A stretch of DNA of 45,078 nucleotides, from NCBI GenBank assembly GCA_049653005.1, contig JBASFL010000033.1:1-45078 (forward strand), written 5' to 3'. A program made the position numbers and the translations under genes. This stretch comes from UBA2334 sp049653005. Its GTDB lineage: Bacteria > Pseudomonadota > Gammaproteobacteria > Burkholderiales > Burkholderiaceae_C. Below are positions 40,293-45,078 of the stretch, piece after piece (the stretch's first letter is position 1; each line of letters starts with the position of its first letter). The notes under the pieces were generated by a model. It saw only the letters and a list, made by a program, of their open reading frames with translations. It was not told the origin of the DNA and ran no database searches.

Positions 40293-41921
40293 TCAGAACG
40301 GTGGGCGCGGGCCACCCGCTGCCGGTTTGGGCGCTGCCGACGCGGACGTGGGCAGGCCGGTGATGACGGTGGCCCCCTCGGTGAGTGCGTCGGCCTCGGG
40401 GCTGCCGGGGCGCACCAGCAGCTCGGTGGCCGAGCCGTCGCTGATGCCAAGCCGCACGTCATAGGCCTTGGGTTTGTTGTCAGCCCCCAGCAGGTGGATG
40501 CGCCCGCGTGTGCTTTGGCGGCCGGCGTTTTCGGCCACCAGGGCGGCGTATTTGGGTTTTTGCGCGGGGGTCAGCAGGTCGCCGATGCGGGCTCGGATGT
40601 CGGCGGTGATGCGCTCGCGGGCTTTGGGCCGCTCGTCGGCGCTCAGGTCGCGCAGGGCCATGAAGCGGGGTCGGGCTTCGGCATAGAGGGCATCGACCTT
40701 TTCGGTTTGCGCGGCGTCCAGCTTCAGCTCGGCCACCAGTTTGTTGCGGAACTCGGTGGCGGGGTTGCCGCCGCCCGGTGCAGCGGGGGCAGTGGCGGGC
40801 GGGGCGTCATTTTTTGCATCTTTTTGGCCTCCAACGCTTGTCTGCTCTGGGTTTTCAGCTCTCTTTTCCGGCTCCACACCGGGCACACGCACACGCAGGG
40901 CGGCGTTGGGCACTTTCAGCACGTTGTCGCGCTGGTCGGTGACGATGCGCACGTTGGCGGTCATGCCGGGCAACAGGCGGCCGCTGCTGTTCTGGAAGCC
41001 CACAACGGCGATGTACGTCACCACGTTGGCCACGTTTTGCGCGGCTTTGCGCACCTGGCGCACATCGCCCTCGAAGGTTTGGCCGGGGAACGCATCGACC
41101 GTGAAGCTGGCTTTTTGCCCGCTGCGGATGCGGCCCACGTCGGCCTCGTCGATGCTGGCGTCCACCTGCATGTCGGACAGGTTTTGGGCAATCACAAACA
41201 TCTCGGGGGCTTGCAGGCTGGCGGCCACGGTCTGGCCCTGCTCCACCGCGCGTTTGATGACGATGCCGCCCACCGGCGACACGATGCGCGTGCGCCCCAA
41301 ATCCACCTTGGCCTGCGCCACCAATGCGCCGCGTTGCGCCACGGTGGCCTGCGCGGTTTTGATTTGCGCCTCGGTCACGCCCACCTGGGCCTGTGCGCCT
41401 TTCAATGCCTCTTCGGCGGTGGCCACGGCGGCCCGGGTGCGGTCGGCCTCGCTTTGGGCGATGAAGCCCTGGTCAATCAGGCGCAAGTTGCGTTCGTGGA
41501 TGCGGCGGGCCTCGGCCAGGTCGGTTTGCGCACGCGACACCGCGGCCCGTGCCACGGTGGCGTTGGCCTGGGCCGTCAACACGTTGGCTTGTGCCGCGTC
41601 CAGGTCGGCCTCGGCCGAGCGCACGCGGTATTCGTAAGTGGCGGGGTCGATCTGGGCGATGAGCTGCCCGGCTTTGACTTCGCTGTTGAAGTCGGCAAAC
41701 AGCTCTTTGATCTGCCCCGAAATCTGCGAACTGACCGACACCTGAGACACCGGGTTCACGTTGCCCGACGCCGACACGGTGGCCATCAACGCACCGCGCT
41801 CCAGCTTGCCCGTGCGGTAAGCCACTTCGCCCCCGGCGCTGCGGGTGTTCCACCACCAGGCACCGCCACCTGCCAACAGGGCCAGCGCCACGGCACCGGC
41901 CATCCAACTGCTTTTTTTCAT
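40293..41921 (-). CDS. macA: MacA-type periplasmic adaptor with inserted Ala-rich helical domain
   Basis: 542 residues. Signal anchor (SSWMAGAVALALLAGGGAWW), lipoyl-like half (ASGNVNPVSQVSVSSQISG), a long coiled-coil hairpin (about 100-205, many AQA/EA repeats), second lipoyl half and beta-barrel (to about 345). A segment of about 120 residues (350-470) is then inserted before the membrane-proximal domain. It comprises a repeat-encoded linker (EKRAENPEQTSVGGQKDAK), a Pro/Ala stretch, and a helical part (LKLDAAQTEKVDALYAEARP, DLLTPAQKPKYAALVAE) that resembles the LTXXQ motif of Spy/CpxP-type chaperones. Upstream TACAAT suggests a leaderless start. Confidence 0.85.
   Translation of the reverse strand: MKKSSWMAGAVALALLAGGGAWWWNTRSAGGEVAYRTGKLERGALMATVSASGNVNPVSQVSVSSQISGQIKELFADFNSEVKAGQLIAQIDPATYEYRVRSAEADLDAAQANVLTAQANATVARAAVSRAQTDLAEARRIHERNLRLIDQGFIAQSEADRTRAAVATAEEALKGAQAQVGVTEAQIKTAQATVAQRGALVAQAKVDLGRTRIVSPVGGIVIKRAVEQGQTVAASLQAPEMFVIAQNLSDMQVDASIDEADVGRIRSGQKASFTVDAFPGQTFEGDVRQVRKAAQNVANVVTYIAVVGFQNSSGRLLPGMTANVRIVTDQRDNVLKVPNAALRVRVPGVEPEKRAENPEQTSVGGQKDAKNDAPPATAPAAPGGGNPATEFRNKLVAELKLDAAQTEKVDALYAEARPRFMALRDLSADERPKARERITADIRARIGDLLTPAQKPKYAALVAENAGRQSTRGRIHLLGADNKPKAYDVRLGISDGSATELLVRPGSPEADALTEGATVITGLPTSASAAPKPAAGGPRPPF
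40810..40864 (-). repeat. Dispersed ~50-bp repeat, copy F (inside macA)
   Basis: On the minus strand it reads GAGCTGAAAACCCAGAGCAG then ACAAGCGTTGGAGGCCAAAA. It encodes AENPEQTSVGGQKDA, the linker that begins the inserted helical domain, and is read in the same strand and frame as copy C in hisD. Confidence 0.65.
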
Positions 41922-41928
41922 GGGGCAA

Positions 41929-41934
41929 ATTGTA
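41929..41934 (-). promoter_or_regulatory. Likely -10 box of leaderless macA transcript
   Basis: TACAAT on the minus strand ends 7 nt before the macA ATG with TTGCCCC between, so no Shine-Dalgarno is present. The spacing equals that seen at lolC and the RpfE-like gene. A -35 element is not obvious. Confidence 0.45.
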
Positions 41935-42134
41935 GGCAGGGGGGTATGACAAGCGTGTTTGACAGGGCATTGCCACCGGTAAAGCTTTGCAAAGCACACC
42001 CCACGGTGCGCTCGCTGGTGTCAGTCAGTGCCACAGACCCGTTCGCCAGTCAGAACTGGGCACCGAATGACAGGGACCACAGGCTTGATCCAGATCAAAC
42101 GGGACGAACCGCGCCAAATATCCATCACACACGG

Positions 42135-42161
42135 CCTAAAGTTTCCGGCACAGTGCCCGAA
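42135..42161 (+). promoter_or_regulatory. Sigma-28 (FliA) promoter of fliC
   Basis: TAAAGTTT (42135-42142), an 11-nt spacer and CCCGAAAA (42154-42161) fit the flagellar sigma-28 consensus TAAAGTTT-N11-GCCGATAA at most positions. It lies about 160 nt upstream of fliC, giving a long leader. The rest of the 397-bp gap (41922-42318) holds the macA promoter region and the fliC leader. Confidence 0.8.
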
Positions 42162-42318
42162 AACACATACAACGAGCTTTGAATCGGGTTCGTCGACCGG
42201 CAAGCAGACTGTTCTCCAGAGAGCATGCTTCCGGCCCAGTGGATCCATGCAAATGGGTCGGTTGGATCGGCAGTAATGCCTGATTGCCATCAGTCAACAG
42301 TTTTTAAGGAGCCTCATC

Positions 42319-43188
42319 ATGAGCATGTCTATCAACACCAACGTTTCGTCCATGAATGCCCAGCGCAACACCATGACGAATGCGGCATCGATGACCACCA
42401 CGTTGCAACGCCTGTCATCGGGTTTGCGCATCAACAGCGCCAAAGACGACGCCGCAGGCTTGGCGATTGCCACCCGGATGGACACCCAAGTGCGGGGCAT
42501 GAACGTGGCCATTCGCAATGCCAACGACGGCATTTCCCTGGCGCAGACCGCTGAAGCCGGCATGAGCACCGTCACCGACATGCTGCAACGCATGCGTGAA
42601 TTGGCCGTGCAGGCGTCCAACAGCACCAACACGGTCAGCAGCGCCACCGTGACCGCAGGCTCCGACGTTGAAAAACTCAACGACGAATACCAGCAGCTCA
42701 GCCAGGAAATTTCGCGCACCCTGAGTGCCGTGCAGTTCAACGGTCAGTCGATTCTTTCGACCACGACCAACTACAGCTTCCAGGTGGGCGCAAACACCAC
42801 GACCAGTGACTCGATTGTGGTGAGCGGCAGCACACTGAACCTGGCCTCGGGCAACGTGTCTCTGGTGACCACCGGTGCAACGTCCGGGCTGAGCGTGACC
42901 TCCAACGCGGGCAACTCGAACAACATCACCGCCATTGACGCCGCGATTTCTGCCGTGAACTCCACACGTGCCAAACTGGGTGCCGTGCAGAGCCGGTTTG
43001 AAAACACCGTGAGTTTCTTGCGCAGCGCGGTGGAAAACCAGTCTGCCGCAAGGGGCCGCATCATGGACGCAGACTTCGCCGCAGAAACCGCCAACCTCAG
43101 CCGGACGCAAATTCTGCAACAGGCAGGCACTGCGATGGTGGCGCAGGCCAACCAATTGCCTCAAGGCGTGCTGGCCCTGCTTCGCTGA
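42319..43188 (+). CDS. fliC: Flagellin FliC
   Basis: 289-residue flagellin, the filament subunit exported by the flagellar type III system. The conserved N-terminal D0/D1 (INTNVSSMNAQRNTMTNAAS, LQRLSSGLRINSAKDDAAGL) and the C-terminal D1/D0 (AVQSRFENTVSFLRSAVENQ, ending QANQLPQGVLALLR) are present, with only a short variable middle of roughly 100 residues. Start at 42319 with AAGGAG about 8 nt upstream. Followed by a terminator and fliD. Confidence 0.97.
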   Translation: MSMSINTNVSSMNAQRNTMTNAASMTTTLQRLSSGLRINSAKDDAAGLAIATRMDTQVRGMNVAIRNANDGISLAQTAEAGMSTVTDMLQRMRELAVQASNSTNTVSSATVTAGSDVEKLNDEYQQLSQEISRTLSAVQFNGQSILSTTTNYSFQVGANTTTSDSIVVSGSTLNLASGNVSLVTTGATSGLSVTSNAGNSNNITAIDAAISAVNSTRAKLGAVQSRFENTVSFLRSAVENQSAARGRIMDADFAAETANLSRTQILQQAGTAMVAQANQLPQGVLALLR

Positions 43189-43218
43189 GCGCAAGCGCTG
43201 CTTCAAGGCAACCCCAAA

Positions 43219-43245
43219 GGGCTGGCGCAAATGCCAGCCCTTTTT
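43219..43245 (+). terminator. Rho-independent terminator of fliC
   Basis: An 8-bp GC-rich stem (GGGCTGGC/GCCAGCCC, loop of 6) followed directly by TTTTT, 30 nt after the fliC stop. Confidence 0.9.
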
Positions 43246-43293
43246 CGCTGTCAAAGTGCACAAATAGGCACCATATTGGCCAATTGACAAAGC

Positions 43294-43317
43294 TTAAACA
43301 GCCCTTGAGGCTGTTAA
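43294..43317 (+). repeat. Inverted repeat in the fliD leader
   Basis: AACAGCC/GGCTGTT with a 5-nt loop, extendable with TTA/TAA after a single bulged base. It lies about 45 nt before the fliD start and has no T-tract. A TTGACA (43284-43289) precedes it without a matching -10. No sigma-28 box was found for fliD, so a regulator site is possible. Confidence 0.4.
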
Positions 43318-43360
43318 CCTGACCAATCAGACCGAGTGGGCGCAATCCAAGGAGAACAGC

Positions 43361-44791
43361 ATGGCCATTTCATCAGCAGGTATCGGCAGCGGCTTGGATG
43401 TCAGTTCCATCGTGACGCAGTTGATGAATTTGGAAAAGCAGCCGCTCACCCAACTTCAAACCAAGGCATCAGGCCTTCAGACAAAACTGTCTGCATACGG
43501 CACGGTGAAATCGGCGCTGTCCGCTCTGCAAAGCGCAGCCAGTGGGCTGCTGGACCCGGCTGGCTGGAAGGCCAAAACCTTCACATCGGACAACACAGCA
43601 GCGGTGGATGGCACCGCAACCTCTGGCGCGCTGGCAACGTCCTTCAGCCTCAAAGTCACCAACATGGCTCAAGTGCAATCGGCACGCGCAGCCCCACTCA
43701 CCGCCAACACCGCCATTGGCTCTGACGGCAGGATGGACATCCAGCTCGGCAATTGGAGTGGCACCAACTTCACCGCAGGCAGCGGCAGTGCCATCAGCGT
43801 ATCGGTGGCCAGCACCGACAAACTTTCAGACATTGCAACAAAGATAAACGGTGCAGGTGCGGGCGTTACTGCGGTTGTGGTGAAAACAGGCGGCGATGAA
43901 CAACTGCTGTTGCGCGGCAACACAACAGGCGCTGCCGCCGGTTTCCAAATCAAAACCTATGACGGCGGCGGCACGGCGATCACAGATGGAACGACAGGTG
44001 TGGGCAAGTTCGCCTATGACTATTCCAGCACCAACACCGCGTTTTATGGCATGACGCAGACACAAGCCGCACAAGATGCCAGCGTTGAAATCGATGGCAT
44101 CGTTGTCACGTCGGCCACAAATACCGTCGCAGATGCGGTGCCGGGCGTGACATTGAACCTGAAAGCAAAAACAACCACCGCAGCCACCATCACGGTTGGC
44201 GATGACACGGCCTCAATCAAGGCAAAACTGGAAGCGCTCCAGACGGCCTACAACAAGGTGGTCACCACACTGTCGGACCTGACGAAATACGACACCTCCA
44301 GCAAAAAGGCAGGAACGTTGCAAGGGGACTCCACCGCCGTGGGCATTCAAAGCGTTCTTCGAAGCATGCTGGGCACAAATGGCCCCACAGGGAATGCCTT
44401 TGGTCGATTGAGCGATGCTGGGCTGGAGCTTCAACGCGATGGCACCTTGAGCATCAACAGCACCAAGCTGGACAAGGCTTTGAAGAACCTCCCGGAACTC
44501 AACACGTTTTTCACCGCCTCGACAGGCTCTGCCTCATCAGACGGCATGGCTCGCCGACTCAACAGCTTTGTGCAACAAGCCAACGGGGTGGACGGCAATG
44601 TGAGCGGCCGGAGCAGTGCGTTGCAATCGGCCATCAGCCGCAACAGCAAAGACCAAGATGCAATGAACTTACGGCTCACCAAGAGGCAAGCCAACCTGTA
44701 TGCGCAATACAACGCGCTGGACACCAAGATGGGAAGTCTCAGTTCCATGAGCAGCTTCATCACCCAGCAAGTGGCGCAGTGGAACAAATGA
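43361..44791 (+). CDS. fliD: FliD, flagellar filament cap (HAP2)
   Basis: 476 residues. Forms the cap at the tip of the filament under which flagellin polymerises. The N-terminal ISSAGIGSGLDVSSIVTQLM and the C-terminal coiled-coil region (RLTKRQANLYAQYNALDTKM, then SSFITQQVAQWNK) are typical. The middle is a variable beta-rich domain with FLGN-like segments. AAGGAG lies 7 nt before the ATG at 43361. Confidence 0.95.
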   Translation: MAISSAGIGSGLDVSSIVTQLMNLEKQPLTQLQTKASGLQTKLSAYGTVKSALSALQSAASGLLDPAGWKAKTFTSDNTAAVDGTATSGALATSFSLKVTNMAQVQSARAAPLTANTAIGSDGRMDIQLGNWSGTNFTAGSGSAISVSVASTDKLSDIATKINGAGAGVTAVVVKTGGDEQLLLRGNTTGAAAGFQIKTYDGGGTAITDGTTGVGKFAYDYSSTNTAFYGMTQTQAAQDASVEIDGIVVTSATNTVADAVPGVTLNLKAKTTTAATITVGDDTASIKAKLEALQTAYNKVVTTLSDLTKYDTSSKKAGTLQGDSTAVGIQSVLRSMLGTNGPTGNAFGRLSDAGLELQRDGTLSINSTKLDKALKNLPELNTFFTASTGSASSDGMARRLNSFVQQANGVDGNVSGRSSALQSAISRNSKDQDAMNLRLTKRQANLYAQYNALDTKMGSLSSMSSFITQQVAQWNK

Positions 44792-44820
44792 ACGCCCACA
44801 CCCGCGCAAATTGACCCCCA

Positions 44821-44850
44821 AAAGCCCCGTTTATCGGGGCTTTGTTTTTT
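44821..44850 (+). terminator. Rho-independent terminator of fliD
   Basis: AAGCCCCG/CGGGGCTT stem with a short loop, followed by TGTTTTTT, 30 nt after the fliD stop. It is flanked by two direct copies of AATTGACCCC (44809-44818 and 44865-44874). Confidence 0.92.
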
Positions 44851-44952
44851 CGACAGCCCCGAACAATTGACCCCAGCACTCGGTTGGGTTCGTCGTCATG
44901 CAGACGCTTCTTCAAACCGCGTGGTTCCAACCCGTCCTTGAAGGAGCCTGTC

Positions 44953-45078
44953 ATGTCCATGACCATCAACACCAACGTGATGTCGCTGAATGCACAGCGC
45001 AACACCATTCAAAACAGCGCCTCCATGGCGACCACCCTGCAGCGCCTGTCTTCCGGCTTGCGCGTCAACAGCGCCAAA
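44953..45078 (+). CDS. fliC: Second flagellin (partial, runs off the right edge)
   Basis: The first 42 codons encode a flagellin N-terminus (MSMTINTNVMSLNAQRNTIQ, then LQRLSSGLRVNSAK). It is close to but distinct from the fliC at 42319, so this is a separate paralogue. AAGGAG lies about 7 nt before the ATG. The leader resembles the end of the first fliC leader (GGGTTCGTCG, GCAGAC, TTCT in the same order), which suggests the two arose by duplication. No sigma-28 promoter is visible in the gap to fliD. The rest of the gene lies outside the window. Confidence 0.95.
   Translation, partial: MSMTINTNVMSLNAQRNTIQNSASMATTLQRLSSGLRVNSAK

Noticed and set aside
43270..43290. Sigma-54-like GG-N10-GC element upstream of fliD
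   Set aside because: GGCACCATATTGGC keeps the GG and GC spacing but misses the TT before GC, and sigma-54 control of fliD is not expected in this group.

Overview
The window is a gene-dense, high-GC stretch of bacterial chromosome that looks like Burkholderiales, most likely Comamonadaceae. The evidence is the gene order (mlaFEDACB, then an ABC-2 exporter, ibaG, murA, hisGDCBHA..FIE, hinT, tatABC and a DegS-like protease), the short-form HisG, the monofunctional HisB, and two kinds of dispersed repeat. The affiliation is inferred from gene order and sequence style, because no rRNA or tRNA gene is visible.

Layout from left to right. (1) 1-1804, minus strand: lolC and the start of lolD (lipoprotein release), divergent from an RpfE/COG4255-like gene and recJ (1839-4552, plus). 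(2) 4660-8018, minus strand: two exported DUF1566 proteins, one with an IPTL-type C-terminal sorting signal, a decayed gene remnant between them, and a ribbon-helix-helix/PIN toxin-antitoxin pair. (3) 8112-11113, plus strand: a PHP phosphoesterase, an EamA transporter and a DegS-like protease. (4) 11167-28420, minus strand: a compact run of 24 genes, probably one or a few long transcripts, for outer-membrane lipid transport (Mla), an ABC-2 exporter, peptidoglycan synthesis (MurA), histidine biosynthesis and Tat export. (5) 28518-34805, minus strand: gltBD with its own promoter and terminator. (6) 34806-35731: an AT-rich junction and a REP-associated tyrosine transposase. (7) 35732-41921, minus strand: a hypothetical protein, dgt, a methyltransferase and a MacAB-type efflux system with an extra helical domain inside the adaptor. 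(8) 42134-45078, plus strand: fliC, fliD and the start of a second fliC, with a good sigma-28 promoter before the first.

The most unusual material is repeat-derived. About six degenerate copies of one ~50-bp repeat lie at gene boundaries or inside genes. They appear to have become protein sequence at the N-terminus of HisD, the C-terminus of GltB, the C-terminus of the RpfE-like protein and the linker of MacA. A second, 52-bp GC-rich repeat is identical at two places and encodes the N-terminal tail of LolD and the C-terminal tail of another ABC ATPase. A 40-bp near-perfect palindrome places the lolC and rpfE-like start codons symmetrically and suggests two leaderless divergent transcripts. 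All repeat alignments were made by eye. No CRISPR array, rRNA, tRNA or replication origin was seen.
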